Shown here: in pieces, positions 9,695-20,180 of the stretch | Layout of the letters: every line of letters starts with the position of its first letter | Position numbering within the stretch: position 1 is the stretch's first letter | The notes under the pieces: generated by a model | The model's input: the letters and a program-made list of their open reading frames with translations, nothing else | Databases searched by the model: none | What the model was told of the DNA's origin: nothing | NCBI RefSeq assembly: GCF_014596745.1 | Contig: NZ_JABTCF010000001.1 | Location: 248,001-312,000, forward strand | Length of the DNA: 64,000 bases | Reading direction: 5' to 3' | Origin: Maribacter aquimaris | GTDB lineage: Bacteria; Bacteroidota; Bacteroidia; Flavobacteriales; Flavobacteriaceae | Program-made: the position numbers and the translations under genes

Positions 9695-10108
9695 TCAGAT
9701 TAAATAAGTCTCGTCAAGCTTGAAGATTTGCCTAAAGACGAGTGGTGGTTCGTACTTCTCGTAAGAGGATACGTTATTATCCAAACCTTCGAAAAGGTTC
9801 AAATATGTATAAACAAATGAGGCTATAAAAACGTGCTGGTCGAAAGAAATATGATCAACCTGTTGTTGTAATTCGTTTTGACCATCAACTACAAGTTTTT
9901 CGTTGTCACAGCAATTCTTTTTTGTAAGGGTACAACCTTCGGTAGAAGGCTTTTGGATTTCCATACCACATCCCTTTGCTTTATGGAAGATAGCGGCTTC
10001 TACTAAAATATCACCACAAAAATGCATATCCACGGTAAACGACATTGTAGAAAACAACACTACAACAGCCATTGTAAAAGACATTATTTTATGCAATACA
10101 TTTTTCAT
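9695..10108 (-). CDS. HYC_CC_PP family small secreted protein
   Basis: 137 residues from the ATG at 10108 (MKNVLHKIMSF...); a frame extension to 10141 exists but would displace the signal peptide. After the signal come HFCGD, KNCCDN and YEPPL, the conserved H-x-C, CC and PP landmarks after which the family is named. The family is found mainly in Bacteroidetes beside metal efflux genes; its cysteines and histidines suggest periplasmic metal binding, but no biochemical role is established to my knowledge. First gene of the cusA operon. Confidence 0.75.
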   Translation of the reverse strand: MKNVLHKIMSFTMAVVVLFSTMSFTVDMHFCGDILVEAAIFHKAKGCGMEIQKPSTEGCTLTKKNCCDNEKLVVDGQNELQQQVDHISFDQHVFIASFVYTYLNLFEGLDNNVSSYEKYEPPLVFRQIFKLDETYLI

Positions 10109-10385
10109 AATACCGGTCAAAGGTAGAAAATTCATGGGCATTCTATTGAATATTGTGCTAATTTTAAGATTTCCGGGGTTAATTTAGTAGTTTAATTTGG
10201 GGGTAGTGACGATACGAATTTTGGGTGCGGTATTTGGTAATCGCCCAATTGTTGGTTTAAGTTACCCAAATAAAGTAATGCCAACATTAGACTTATAAAA
10301 AACAATGGCAAACCACATAAAAAGAGTTAAGAACAACCTTTTCCATTTTATAAGAAATTCATAATAAATCTTTTAGTTTTACGGC

Positions 10386-11942
10386 ATGGTAAGAAATGTG
10401 CAAATTAGATTGTCCTTAAAAGAGGAAGGCGATCCTGACGGACTTCAAAAAAGGGTAGCAAAATATCTGGGCCTACCCGAAAAGGAGCTAACCATACATG
10501 TATTGCGTAAATCGATAGACGCCCGTAAGCCAAAAATCCAATTCAATTACAAACTGGCGGTTTATATCAACGAAGCACCTGACGATACGAAAAACACCTA
10601 TCAATTTGATTATAAGGATGTTTCCAAGGCCAAGGAAATCCATATCATCGGCTTTGGACCTGCGGGCATGTGGGCAGCGCTACGGTGTTTGGAACTGGGG
10701 TACAAGCCTATAGTTTATGAACGTGGTAAAAATGTAAAAGATCGCCGACGCGATTTAAGGGCCATCAATATTAACCACATCGTCAATAGCGAAAGTAATT
10801 ATTGCTTTGGGGAAGGTGGTGCAGGAACCTATTCCGATGGAAAATTATATACGCGAAGTTTAAAACGGGGCGATGTACAACGCATTTTCAAAAGCTTGGT
10901 CCATCATGGGGCAACCCCTCAGATCCTAGTTGATGCCCATCCCCATATCGGCACGAACAAATTACCCAAAGTGGTAAAAAACATTCGGGAAACCATCCTA
11001 AAATTTGGTGGCGAGATCCATTTCAACACTAAAGTAACGGATTTTATCATCAATGATAACCAGTTGAATGCCATTGTGTTGAACAATGAAACGGAAACCA
11101 AGGTGAAACGTGTCATTTTGGCCACCGGACATTCGGCCCGAGACATTTTTGAACTCCTCCATAAAAAAGAAATTTTACTTAAGGCCAAGTCCTTTGCGAT
11201 GGGCGTACGGGTTGAACATCCTCAACATATCATAGATTCCATACAGTATCATTGCAAAGGGGATCGCAATGCATTGCTTCCTGCGGCAGCATACAGTTTG
11301 GTGGAGCAGGTAAAAGGCCGGGGTGTATATTCGTTTTGTATGTGTCCGGGCGGATTCATCGTACCTGCTGCAACTGCTCCCGGTGAAATCGTCGTCAATG
11401 GCATGTCCCCCTCAAAGAGGAATAACCTATTTGCCAATTCCGGTATTGTAGTCGAAATCAATGTGGATGAGGATATTCCAAAATACGAGCATTTGGGCCC
11501 CTTAAAAGGATTGGCCTACCAAAAGGATTTGGAACGGTTGGCATTTACCTCAGGGGGAAGGTCGCAAACAGCACCTGCCCAACGCTTAACGGATTTTGTT
11601 GAAGGCAAACTTTCCCAGGACCTGAATCCAACATCATACCAACCGGGATTAAAATCGGTTCCCTTACATTCCTTATTGCCCAAATTTATAGGAAGCAGAT
11701 TGCGCGGTGGCTTTGCGGCTTTCGGCAAAAAAATGAACGGATTTTACACTTCCGAAGCCAATATCATTGGGGTTGAATCCCGTACCTCATCACCTGTAAA
11801 CATTCCTCGGAACGATGCCTTGGAACATCCCGAGGTACATGGACTTTTCCCTTGTGGGGAAGGTGGTGGCTATGCCGGGGGCATTGTTTCCGCGGCCATG
11901 GATGGTGAACGCTGTGCCGAAGCCGCCATAGTGGGCTTATAA
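10386..11942 (+). CDS. FAD-dependent dehydrogenase (NAD(P)/FAD oxidoreductase)
   Basis: 518-residue cytosolic flavoprotein. An N-terminal beta/alpha domain (1-80) precedes the dinucleotide-binding fingerprint IIGFGPAGMWAALRCLELG (about 87-105) with the acidic end in VYERG. Mid-region FGEGGAGTYSDGKL and the C-terminal GGGYAGGIVSAAMDG close the FAD site. This architecture matches the uncharacterised, widespread FAD-dependent dehydrogenase group related to HI0933/GidA-like proteins; the substrate is unknown. Single gene, divergent from the metal-efflux operon and followed by a bidirectional terminator. Confidence 0.85.
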   Translation: MVRNVQIRLSLKEEGDPDGLQKRVAKYLGLPEKELTIHVLRKSIDARKPKIQFNYKLAVYINEAPDDTKNTYQFDYKDVSKAKEIHIIGFGPAGMWAALRCLELGYKPIVYERGKNVKDRRRDLRAININHIVNSESNYCFGEGGAGTYSDGKLYTRSLKRGDVQRIFKSLVHHGATPQILVDAHPHIGTNKLPKVVKNIRETILKFGGEIHFNTKVTDFIINDNQLNAIVLNNETETKVKRVILATGHSARDIFELLHKKEILLKAKSFAMGVRVEHPQHIIDSIQYHCKGDRNALLPAAAYSLVEQVKGRGVYSFCMCPGGFIVPAATAPGEIVVNGMSPSKRNNLFANSGIVVEINVDEDIPKYEHLGPLKGLAYQKDLERLAFTSGGRSQTAPAQRLTDFVEGKLSQDLNPTSYQPGLKSVPLHSLLPKFIGSRLRGGFAAFGKKMNGFYTSEANIIGVESRTSSPVNIPRNDALEHPEVHGLFPCGEGGGYAGGIVSAAMDGERCAEAAIVGL

Positions 11943-11954
11943 TCTTAAAATAAA

Positions 11955-11987
11955 AAAGTCCGTCTAAAAAATATTCAGACGGACTTT
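11955..11987. terminator. bidirectional terminator
   Basis: Stem AAAGTCCGTCT / AGACGGACTTT around an AT-rich loop between the convergent FAD-dehydrogenase and DUF4494 genes. A-runs on one side and T on the other suit both strands. Confidence 0.75.
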
Positions 11988-12007
11988 CGATATCAACCAA
12001 TAACTCG

Positions 12008-12568
12008 TTATTCCTCTTCGCTAGACAGCACATCGGCCATCTCCAACTTTTCGTCCATATCATTGTTTACAGGTACGGAATCTTTAAGGGCTGTAAATTT
12101 CCCCAAACGTTCAACCTCGTCCTCTTCCCCTGAAAAATAAGGGAAGACATCCATAATTGGGGATTCTGTGATGGCTGGGATGGTATAATCACCCATGGTA
12201 TCCTTCATCACCACAATGGTATTGTCATAGGCTTCCTTTACATCGTTGGCCTGTACCAACAGATACATATTCGTTTTACGTTCCTTCCCACTTTCCTCAT
12301 CAAAGGCGATCAAGGACACTTTGGATTTAAACCATCGATCCGAATTCTCAAAGGGATGTATCTCAGCGTAATTGGCCACTTTGATATTCGTAATCTTGAT
12401 TTCCTCACTATCACTCAAATAGGCCGCCATTTCTTCGGTGATCCTACTTTCAGCCTCGGTATAGGAAACGGCATCGACCAAATAGGGTTCTGTCTTTACC
12501 TTGAGCATGCCTGATGCTTCATCCAATTTTCTGTATTTTACTTTACACTCATACCATGTTGCACTCAT
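12008..12568 (-). CDS. DUF4494 domain protein
   Basis: 186-residue cytosolic, acidic protein. The ATG at 12568 (MSATWYECKVKYRK) is chosen because the family begins with this W-Y-E-C-K motif; the frame runs 26 codons further upstream without a conserved sequence. DUF4494 is a Bacteroidetes-wide family of unknown function with about three beta-alpha repeats and an acidic tail (here LSSEEE). No operon partners. No function is claimed. Confidence 0.85.
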   Translation of the reverse strand: MSATWYECKVKYRKLDEASGMLKVKTEPYLVDAVSYTEAESRITEEMAAYLSDSEEIKITNIKVANYAEIHPFENSDRWFKSKVSLIAFDEESGKERKTNMYLLVQANDVKEAYDNTIVVMKDTMGDYTIPAITESPIMDVFPYFSGEEDEVERLGKFTALKDSVPVNNDMDEKLEMADVLSSEEE

Positions 12569-12786
12569 ACTATTTTGTTTTAGGGGTGCCAAATATAGGG
12601 TTTCGCTTGAGGTATAAAAGTCAAAATCGGGAATAGATATCCACAATTTTAAGCAAAAAATTATATTGTTTTTAGCATGAGGTAGTTAGGGGCGTCCAAA
12701 GGTGTTATTAAAAACCTAAAGTGCATTCCTTTCCTATTAAAACCTCTGGCGTTATGTAACTTTGCACCGATAGAATACATATATTC

Positions 12787-13791
12787 ATGAAAACGCAACA
12801 TACCGCTTATTCCATATTGGACCTTGCCTTGGTTTCTGAAGGCCACACGCTTAAACAGACCTTTGATAACGTTCTTGAACTGGCACAACATGCCGAAACA
12901 TCCGGTTACACCCGGTATTGGTTGGCTGAACACCACAATGCGTCGAATATCGGGAGTAGTGCCACTTCGGTATTGATTGGTTATGTTGCCCAAGGCACCA
13001 AAACACTTCGCATCGGTTCTGGGGGCATTATGCTTCCCAACCACTCCCCATTGATCATAGCGGAACAATTTGGGACATTGGCATCCTTGTATCCCAACCG
13101 TATTGATTTGGGATTGGGTAGGGCACCGGGAACCGATAGGGAAACAGCACAGGCCATACGTTCCGATTTTATGAATGCCGCACATGCATTCCCCGATGAA
13201 TTGGAAAAATTGGAAATGTACTTTTCCAAAGAAAATGCCCATGCTAACGTACGCGCCACCGTAGCGGAAGGGGTAGAGGTACCCTTCTATATTCTGGGTT
13301 CCAGTACCGATAGTGCCCATTTAGCGGCAAAAAAAGGATTACCCTATGCCTTCGCCAGCCACTTTGCAACTACATATTTATGGCAGGCGCTGGATATTTA
13401 TCGTAAAGAGTTTAAACCCTCAAAGGAATTACAGCAGCCGTATGTCATGGCTGGAGTGAATATCATTATTGCCGATACCGATGAGGAAGCCGAACGTTTG
13501 TCTACCTCCTTGATTCGTTTGATCGTTGGGATATTCACGGGCAAACGTCAATATGTGCAACCGCCAACTGCTATGACCCCAGATCTTCAAGAGGTGATGA
13601 AAAACCCTCAAGTACATCAAATGCTTAAGTATTCCTTTATCGGAAGTAAAGCCACGGTCAAAGCCCAGGTCAAGGAGTTTATCGAACAGACCAAGGCGGA
13701 CGAATTGATTGCCGTAACCAATATTTATGGTGCAAAGGAAAGAATAAGGTCCTTTGAGTTATTTGCAGAGATCATGAAGGAGTTGAATTAA
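12787..13791 (+). CDS. LLM-class flavin-dependent oxidoreductase
   Basis: 334-residue luciferase-like TIM-barrel oxidoreductase of the MsnO8/YhbW-like group. Seen: N-terminal SILDLALVSEG, the conserved WLAEHHN motif (about 40-46), GSGGIMLPNHSPL and GLGRAPGTD, all typical of bacterial luciferase-family enzymes using FMNH2 or F420-like cofactors. The substrate is unknown. Stands alone, divergent from the DUF4494 gene. Confidence 0.9.
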   Translation: MKTQHTAYSILDLALVSEGHTLKQTFDNVLELAQHAETSGYTRYWLAEHHNASNIGSSATSVLIGYVAQGTKTLRIGSGGIMLPNHSPLIIAEQFGTLASLYPNRIDLGLGRAPGTDRETAQAIRSDFMNAAHAFPDELEKLEMYFSKENAHANVRATVAEGVEVPFYILGSSTDSAHLAAKKGLPYAFASHFATTYLWQALDIYRKEFKPSKELQQPYVMAGVNIIIADTDEEAERLSTSLIRLIVGIFTGKRQYVQPPTAMTPDLQEVMKNPQVHQMLKYSFIGSKATVKAQVKEFIEQTKADELIAVTNIYGAKERIRSFELFAEIMKELN

Positions 13792-13861
13792 AATCCGGAG
13801 GTCAATTCCCATATTTACCCACGTTTCTTATTCTTCTTTTATCGTTCATCATTTATAAACA

Positions 13862-15199
13862 TCACGGTATAAACGAAGGTAGTTCCACGACATAAGACTC
13901 TACAGACATACCATCATCACTGCCACTCCAATCCGACCCGAAAAGTACCCGGGTTCCGGTCGGACTGATAACGGCATGGGGTTCGCCCCAATAGTCAAAT
14001 TCGTCCTCATCGGCCCTATGGTGTCCTATTCGGTATACCTCAACACTTCCTGGTGCTACCTTGGCAATTACCAGCTCTTGGTCCAAAAGTGATTGTCCGT
14101 CTTGTTCAAAACCCATCATGGAAGCTGCTACCCATCCCGGGTTTTTATGGGCCACTGCCGAAATATGCGTCCCGCTTTTAGGATAATCATACCCCAAATC
14201 CTCAGAAATTACGGGAATACATTCCCCGGTATTCAAATCATAGGCGATGATATTCCCTTGACACCCCCCATTTGGACCTTCACTAAAACTTACCGAAAAG
14301 TCGGTATCGGTTCCATTGGCCATTCTACCCAAACAGGAATGCTCAACCCCACTTTTATTCAGTCGGGCCTTCAAATCCCCATTGACATCGTAAGAGGATA
14401 CATTATGGTAAAATAGGTTTCCACTCGGTGCGGGCATAGCCGCCGTATAATTCACATCATCAAGGTGGATCGTGGTCAATTGTTCAGTGGAGAACCGGTA
14501 GGCATAGGATGTATCATTATTACAACGAAATCCGATGACATCGGAATCCCACGACATCATTTGAACATCATCGCCCATACTAATGCTTCCATCACAGCCC
14601 GAAAGCTCCTTTAGATTCACCATGGTTTCTTTGCCCCCCGTTGATACGGTGTATTTGATAAAATCATCCGTAGTGGCATCCAAATAATATAGGATATCAG
14701 GATCATTGAAATCCCAAAACAATTGTTCCAGGTCATCAGGACGCACATCATCGAGATTCTTGATAAATGTATAGTCCATCCCATTCAATAATTGATGTAC
14801 ACCATGGGTCTGGTCGTACAGGATCATTCTGGTCTCATCGGCATTCCATGCCTGAATGGTACTGTACATGGGTTTTATCACACCGCCGTTTCCTGCATCC
14901 GAAATCCTACGAATGATCGTTCCGAAGGAGGGATCTACAATGGTTTCCAAATATTCTGGTTTTGCAATATCCTGCATGGGATGGGGTGATAGGTCATTGG
15001 CCGTCAGCTCTGTGGCCACATCTACCGTAGATTCATTTTCATCATTGGCTTCCCCTTCTTCATCGGGAGTATCATCAGGGGTTTCTGTTTCCTGTTCTTC
15101 GATGGCCTCCGTAGTCATCTGGGCTAAATTATCGTCGGAACAACTGTTTATGGCACAAGCAAGGCCTAACAACCAGAGGTGGATTTTCAATTTTCGCAT
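13862..15199 (-). CDS. propeller-like lipoprotein of unknown function
   Basis: 445-residue lipoprotein: lipobox Cys at residue 20 followed by a long Glu/Asp/Thr linker (about 21-70). The remainder shows spaced D-E-T-R/S-x-D and W-D-F-N-D patterns of a TolB-like or oligogalacturonate-lyase-like six-bladed beta-propeller (IQAWNADETRMILYD; SPTGTRVLFGSDWSG). The blade motif near the C-terminus resembles those of polysaccharide-binding propellers. Divergent from the GH92 gene with 182 bp between, so shared carbohydrate regulation is possible but not shown. Confidence 0.7.
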   Translation of the reverse strand: MRKLKIHLWLLGLACAINSCSDDNLAQMTTEAIEEQETETPDDTPDEEGEANDENESTVDVATELTANDLSPHPMQDIAKPEYLETIVDPSFGTIIRRISDAGNGGVIKPMYSTIQAWNADETRMILYDQTHGVHQLLNGMDYTFIKNLDDVRPDDLEQLFWDFNDPDILYYLDATTDDFIKYTVSTGGKETMVNLKELSGCDGSISMGDDVQMMSWDSDVIGFRCNNDTSYAYRFSTEQLTTIHLDDVNYTAAMPAPSGNLFYHNVSSYDVNGDLKARLNKSGVEHSCLGRMANGTDTDFSVSFSEGPNGGCQGNIIAYDLNTGECIPVISEDLGYDYPKSGTHISAVAHKNPGWVAASMMGFEQDGQSLLDQELVIAKVAPGSVEVYRIGHHRADEDEFDYWGEPHAVISPTGTRVLFGSDWSGSDDGMSVESYVVELPSFIP

Positions 15200-15381
15200 A
15201 AGATTTCAGTAATGGGGTTAAAGGATGTACGAAATAAACTAGGGCAGTGGTTGTTTTGGTTATGTATTTCTTGAAATCCATTTTGTTTATTAATCTACAG
15301 ACAAACCCTATCCGTCGAAAAATTTCTTTGGTATGCCATTAATCCCGTAAGTTGTCATAGCTTAATCAAAATAGCATCTAT

Positions 15382-18300
15382 ATGAAAAGGTACCTCTTAC
15401 TTCTTAGCACTCTTGTACTCCTTTTTTCCTGTGAAAAAAAGCAATCCTTGGTCCATTATGTGGATCCTTTCATTGGTACCGATGCGCACGGACACACCTT
15501 TCCTGGGGCTACTACACCTTACGGCATGGTGCAATTGAGTCCGTCTAACGATTTTAAAACGTGGGATTGGTGTTCTGGGTACCATTATTCGGATTCCATC
15601 ATCAAAGGGTTTGCCCATAACCATATCAGTGGTGCCGGACTCTCCGGTCTGGGGGATATCCTCATTATGCCGACCATGGGCAAGGAAACTACCTATGCCG
15701 GTTCTGATGAGGAAGTGGATACCAGCTATCGTTCCCGTTTTTCCCACGACAGCGAAAAGGCCTATGCCGGGTATTACGAGGTACTCTTGGAAGATTATAA
15801 CATCAAGGTAGCCTTGACAGCCACCACGCGTTCCGGGTTTCATAAATACACCTTTTTAAAGGCAGGGGAAGCCGCCATTGTGTTGGACCCAACCCATACA
15901 TTATTGCAGGTACCTGCTGAAACCGGTATCGAGAAAGTATCGGATACGGAGGTCCGTGGGTTTAAAAAGATGAATATGGGGGAACACCGCATGCGATCCG
16001 TATATTTTAGTGCCAAATTTTCAAAACCCTTTAAAAAAATTACGCTCACCGAAAACGATGAACCTATTCAGGGAACCGAAAACACCTCGAAAAGAACCAA
16101 TGCCCTTGTCTATTTTGATGTGGATATGGATGAGGATATTGAAATCGTTGTTACCCTATCCCCAACGGATTATGAGGGCGTAGCCAAAAATTATGAAGTC
16201 GATTCGAACATGGATTTCGATGCTGCCCTAAAATCCGCCGAATCATCATGGGATGCGATCCTAAACAAAATCGTTTTGGGGGAAAATACTACGGAAGCTG
16301 ATAAACGGACTTTCTACACCGCATTGTACCATACCGCTATTTCACCCAATATCATTTCCGATGTGGATGGGAATTATACGGTGGAAGGGGAAAAACAACA
16401 TTCCGACTTTACCCAATTCAGTAATTATTCCACTTGGGACACCTATAGGGCCCTTCATCCATTAATGACGATTATCAATCCGACAAAAACCAGTGAAATC
16501 GTAAACAGTATGATTTCCCGAACCACCGAAGCCGGCGTGGGTCAGCCCGTTTGGGAACTTGGGGGATTCGATAATTACTGTATGATCGGATATACCACCG
16601 CACCGATTATCGCGGAGGCCGTGTTAAAGGATATTGATGGGGTCGATACCGAGGCCGCTTTTGAGACCATACGAAGTGCTGCTTTTGATATTACAAAACA
16701 CAGTGCCGTCTATGATGTGAGTGGTCTGGCGGATTATATCAACTATGGCTATGTTACGGGGGAAACCGGTTCTTCGGTATCCAAAACCACGGAATACAAC
16801 TATCACGATTATGCCATTGCCCAAGTAGCCCAAAAATTAGGCAAGACCGAAGATGCCGCACTGTTTACACAAAGAAGTTTGGGGTATCGCAGTCTCTACG
16901 ACCCCAAAACAGGCTACCTCATGCCCAAACTAAGTACTGGGGACATGAATTATATGGATACCTCGGTTTGGGACGGAATGATCACCAATTATGTTTCAGG
17001 GAATATTTGGGCCTATTCGGCCTATACGCCCCAAGATATGGCCGGTAGCATTGCGCTGCATGGCGGTAAGGAAAAATATGCCGCTTGGCTCGATGGTATT
17101 TTTACCGACACCACCCAAGTAGGCGGGGCCCAGCATGTCGATATCTCCGGATTTATAGGAAAATACGGTCACGGCGATGAACCCGGACACCAAATGCCCT
17201 ATTTGTACAATTACGTGAACCAACCTTGGAAAACCCAAAAGTACGTCAATACCGTTATGCGTACCATGTACTCGGACCGACCCGACGGAATGATCAACAA
17301 CGAGGATTTGGGCCAAATGTCCGCCTGGTACGTCTTTAGTGCCCTCGGCTTTTATCCGGTTTCCCCGGCCAGTTTGGAATATCAGTTGGGAGCACCCTTT
17401 CAGGAGGAAGCCAACATACATTTAGACAATGGGAAAACCTTCACGGTACGGGCCAAAAACAGGACCAAGGAAAATTTGTATGTGCAATCCGCCACCCTTA
17501 ATGGTGAAGACTATACCAAAACCTATATCCATCATAAAACGATTATGGACGGTGGGGTTTTAACCTTTACCATGGGGCCTGAACCCAACAAGGTATGGGG
17601 TGCTAAGGATGAGGATTCTTCTGTGGGGACCATAGGCCCAGCAAAACCCGAAATCTTGGTAATGGCCTCGGTAGCGCCTTATGACACTACGGAAAGTGCT
17701 TTCTTTACAAACGAACACCAAGCCGTGTTACAAAGTAATGACCCTAAGGCGACCATCTATTATACGGTGGACGGTAGCACCCCAACGGTAAAATCCGCAG
17801 AGTTTACCAAGCCCATTGTAATCAAGGAGAACACCACCCTTAAGGCCATTGCCATTTCGGACGGACTAAAACCTAGTAAGGTATACGAAAAACCAGTGTT
17901 CAAAAGCATCTTCCCTGCCCTTAAAAAAGGATATCCCAAATATACCATGGCATATCCCGACACCCCTTATGGCAAAGGGGACGGAAGCTTTTTGTTTGAT
18001 GAACGTATCGGGAGCAGCAGTTATAGTGATGGCAAATGGACCGGGATAAAGAATACAATCGAGGTGGATTTGGATTTGGGGGAACAGGTAGCCCTCAAAG
18101 GGATTTCGGTAGGGATGTTAACCGATATTGCCTCTTGGATCTTCCCTGCCAAAAGCATTGAGGTCTTTGGCGGAAATACTACAAACAAGCTACAGCCGAT
18201 TGCTTCGAAGATCATTGAACCCAATACGGATTATCCCAAGGAAGTCAACCGGTATTCCGTACCACTTTCCGGTAGGTATCGCTATCTTAAGGTAAAGGTA

Positions 18301-18384
18301 CTTCCGTTGGCTGAAGGCCCCGACTGGCATGATGCCATAGGGAAAAAGGTTTGGTTGTTTGTGGATGAGATTATTTTGTATTAG
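15382..18384 (+). CDS. GH92 alpha-mannosidase lipoprotein with chitobiase-C and discoidin-like domains
   Basis: 1000 residues, lipobox Cys at 17, so probably outer-membrane or periplasmic. GH92 opening signature YVDPFIGTDAHGHTFPGA, then SGYHYSD and HNHISGAGLSGLGD. Candidate catalytic acid in KTTEYNYHDY and the conserved base region GHGDEPGHQMPYLYNY. GH92 enzymes are calcium-dependent, inverting exo-alpha-mannosidases acting on N-glycans or yeast mannan. After the catalytic part comes a chitobiase/beta-hexosaminidase C-terminal domain (about 755-850; IYYTVDGSTPT) and a discoidin/F5-8C-like domain (about 860-1000), making it longer than the usual about 750 residues. No SusCD partners in the window. 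Confidence 0.93.
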   Translation: MKRYLLLLSTLVLLFSCEKKQSLVHYVDPFIGTDAHGHTFPGATTPYGMVQLSPSNDFKTWDWCSGYHYSDSIIKGFAHNHISGAGLSGLGDILIMPTMGKETTYAGSDEEVDTSYRSRFSHDSEKAYAGYYEVLLEDYNIKVALTATTRSGFHKYTFLKAGEAAIVLDPTHTLLQVPAETGIEKVSDTEVRGFKKMNMGEHRMRSVYFSAKFSKPFKKITLTENDEPIQGTENTSKRTNALVYFDVDMDEDIEIVVTLSPTDYEGVAKNYEVDSNMDFDAALKSAESSWDAILNKIVLGENTTEADKRTFYTALYHTAISPNIISDVDGNYTVEGEKQHSDFTQFSNYSTWDTYRALHPLMTIINPTKTSEIVNSMISRTTEAGVGQPVWELGGFDNYCMIGYTTAPIIAEAVLKDIDGVDTEAAFETIRSAAFDITKHSAVYDVSGLADYINYGYVTGETGSSVSKTTEYNYHDYAIAQVAQKLGKTEDAALFTQRSLGYRSLYDPKTGYLMPKLSTGDMNYMDTSVWDGMITNYVSGNIWAYSAYTPQDMAGSIALHGGKEKYAAWLDGIFTDTTQVGGAQHVDISGFIGKYGHGDEPGHQMPYLYNYVNQPWKTQKYVNTVMRTMYSDRPDGMINNEDLGQMSAWYVFSALGFYPVSPASLEYQLGAPFQEEANIHLDNGKTFTVRAKNRTKENLYVQSATLNGEDYTKTYIHHKTIMDGGVLTFTMGPEPNKVWGAKDEDSSVGTIGPAKPEILVMASVAPYDTTESAFFTNEHQAVLQSNDPKATIYYTVDGSTPTVKSAEFTKPIVIKENTTLKAIAISDGLKPSKVYEKPVFKSIFPALKKGYPKYTMAYPDTPYGKGDGSFLFDERIGSSSYSDGKWTGIKNTIEVDLDLGEQVALKGISVGMLTDIASWIFPAKSIEVFGGNTTNKLQPIASKIIEPNTDYPKEVNRYSVPLSGRYRYLKVKVLPLAEGPDWHDAIGKKVWLFVDEIILY

Positions 18385-18594
18385 AGGAAGCCTCTACATC
18401 CAGGATTAACCCTTATGTATAATTTAGCCAGTGTGTCATCATTCTTGATTATGGCTTTAGCCACTGGCCCAACCGATACAACGCAGAAACAAAAGGTACT
18501 TATGATAGGGTACGGATACCTGATTGGAAGCCTTACGTCCCTTTAAAGAGTATTAAGACTCTTGTCTGTATGTTACGTGGGAATTTGTACCGAA

Positions 18595-19557
18595 CTACTT
18601 TGAGGATTCGTTTTTAGGATAATGGACTTCCACCTTACGGTGCATGGTATACAATCGGAACTTATCTCCATCTGGCACCAAGAGACCGCTAGATCTATTC
18701 CCTCCCATAATAGGGTTTTGACCATACTTCTTCCAATGAACCAAATCCTTGGAAGCGGCTACATTGGTAGACCAATCATGCCAATCTTCAAACGAGGTAC
18801 CATGGTAATAGGCATAATACCATCCCTTATATTTGATTATTTGGTCTACAGCAAGTCCGTACTTATCATAGGTTTCCGGGCCCATGGCGATTACCGGGTC
18901 GTCTTGTACATTAGTCCATGTTTTAAGGTCTTTGGAAGTGGCCAACCAAACGCCCAAATCATTCCGTTCATAAAACAAATACCACAAATTGTTTTCCCTC
19001 CAAACGGTTGTGGTGCCAAACGGGCCTTCACTTAAAGGGGAACCGTCGGAATTCCGGATATCCAATACCTCATGATCTTCCCAATGTATGCCATCTTTTG
19101 ACGAAAGCCTATGGGCCCTATCGTTTTTACCTTCGGCGAACATATGATAGATACCATCTACCTTTATGACCATCATATCTTCCGTCCAACTTTCATCAAA
19201 AATCGGTTTGTCGCTATACCGTTTCCATGAAATACCATCCGTGGAAGTTGCATAGCCCAGGAATACAGGTTCATCTTCCACGCGTTCACCACTATACCAC
19301 ATATGATATGTATCCCCTTCCTTTAAAATATACCCTCTTTCCCGTATGCTTTGATCCCAAGTTGCTTCACCCGTACCTTCAAATAAAGGATTCTCCGAAG
19401 CGGTCTCGAAGTCTACCAATTCATCGGGAAAAGGAATGGTATCCACTACAACAGCACTAATGCCAGGTATATCATTTTTTTCTGCTTGTTTTTTTGATTT
19501 GTTCTGACACGAGCAAAAAAGAATTGCCGAGATCAATATAAGAAGGTTTGTTTTCAT
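18595..19557 (-). CDS. GH43/GH117-like five-bladed propeller lipoprotein
   Basis: 320-residue lipoprotein (lipobox Cys 17). The sequence repeats the blade pattern of the GH32/43/68/117/130 fold: YHMWYSGER ... LGYATSTDGISWKRY, IYHMFAEGKN ... SSKDGIHWED, LWYLFYERND ... ATSKDLKTWT, YYAYYHG ... AASKDLVHWKKYG. Acidic residues at blade starts could be catalytic but cannot be assigned without alignment. Convergent with the GH92 gene, so a shared glycan substrate is possible. Confidence 0.75.
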   Translation of the reverse strand: MKTNLLILISAILFCSCQNKSKKQAEKNDIPGISAVVVDTIPFPDELVDFETASENPLFEGTGEATWDQSIRERGYILKEGDTYHMWYSGERVEDEPVFLGYATSTDGISWKRYSDKPIFDESWTEDMMVIKVDGIYHMFAEGKNDRAHRLSSKDGIHWEDHEVLDIRNSDGSPLSEGPFGTTTVWRENNLWYLFYERNDLGVWLATSKDLKTWTNVQDDPVIAMGPETYDKYGLAVDQIIKYKGWYYAYYHGTSFEDWHDWSTNVAASKDLVHWKKYGQNPIMGGNRSSGLLVPDGDKFRLYTMHRKVEVHYPKNESSK

Positions 19558-20180
19558 AGCATTGGTCTAAATACCCTGTTTTGATTTTTCCAAGCTTTAA
19601 AGGTACTAAAGACATTTAAAATGGATATGCGTTTTTATTTTTATAACAATTACGGTAAAACAGAAAACAGAATTACTACTTAAGTACCGTACTGAGGTAG
19701 GAGGGGAGGGGAACCGTTAAGGTAAAGAACACCCTAACTAACCATCGATAAGACATTTACTGAAAATTTTTAATATCCTAACAGATTTCCGTAGTCATAT
19801 ACTTACTTGACCGGCATGTTTGCCGTAGGTTTTCCTTAAAACCATCCATAAAATCGAAGCCAGGTCATAGGTTCCCGGTAGTTTTCCGTATAAGAAGGCA
19901 AACGGACAATTACGCGACAGCTCCAAGGCTTAACCATACATATATTCCTACTAATTGAACAGAATTTCTTACTGAATGTACAATTGTATTCCTGATAATG
20001 AAGGAATTAGAATAGTTTTATACAGTTTTGGAATTTTGGTGAGCCTATTTTTTTCGATTATCCAAACTTAGGCTCTATTCCTAACAATCCCCCCTTTATT
20101 TACAAGCTATAAAAACTTCCCTCAGGATGCATAATGTATTCTTATTCAAACGAATATAACATTTTTAAATATTCTGTAAT
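19558..20180. other. long intergenic region
   Basis: 623 bp without a convincing gene. A purine-rich TAGGAGGGGAGGGGAA at 19698-19713 belongs to a short G-rich repeat also present near 46173, 46942, 48829 and 52993. AT-rich DNA before 20181 probably carries the promoter of the M64 locus, but no clear TAnnTTTG box was identified. Confidence 0.5.

Noticed and set aside
12661-13320. 219-codon minus-strand frame
   Set aside because: Antisense to the well-supported luciferase-like oxidoreductase gene; composition is typical of a shadow frame.
18426-18475. structured repeat copy suggested by TTAGCCAGTG and TTAGCCACTGGCC
   Set aside because: The loop-like words are present, but no complementary arms or shared flanks were found.
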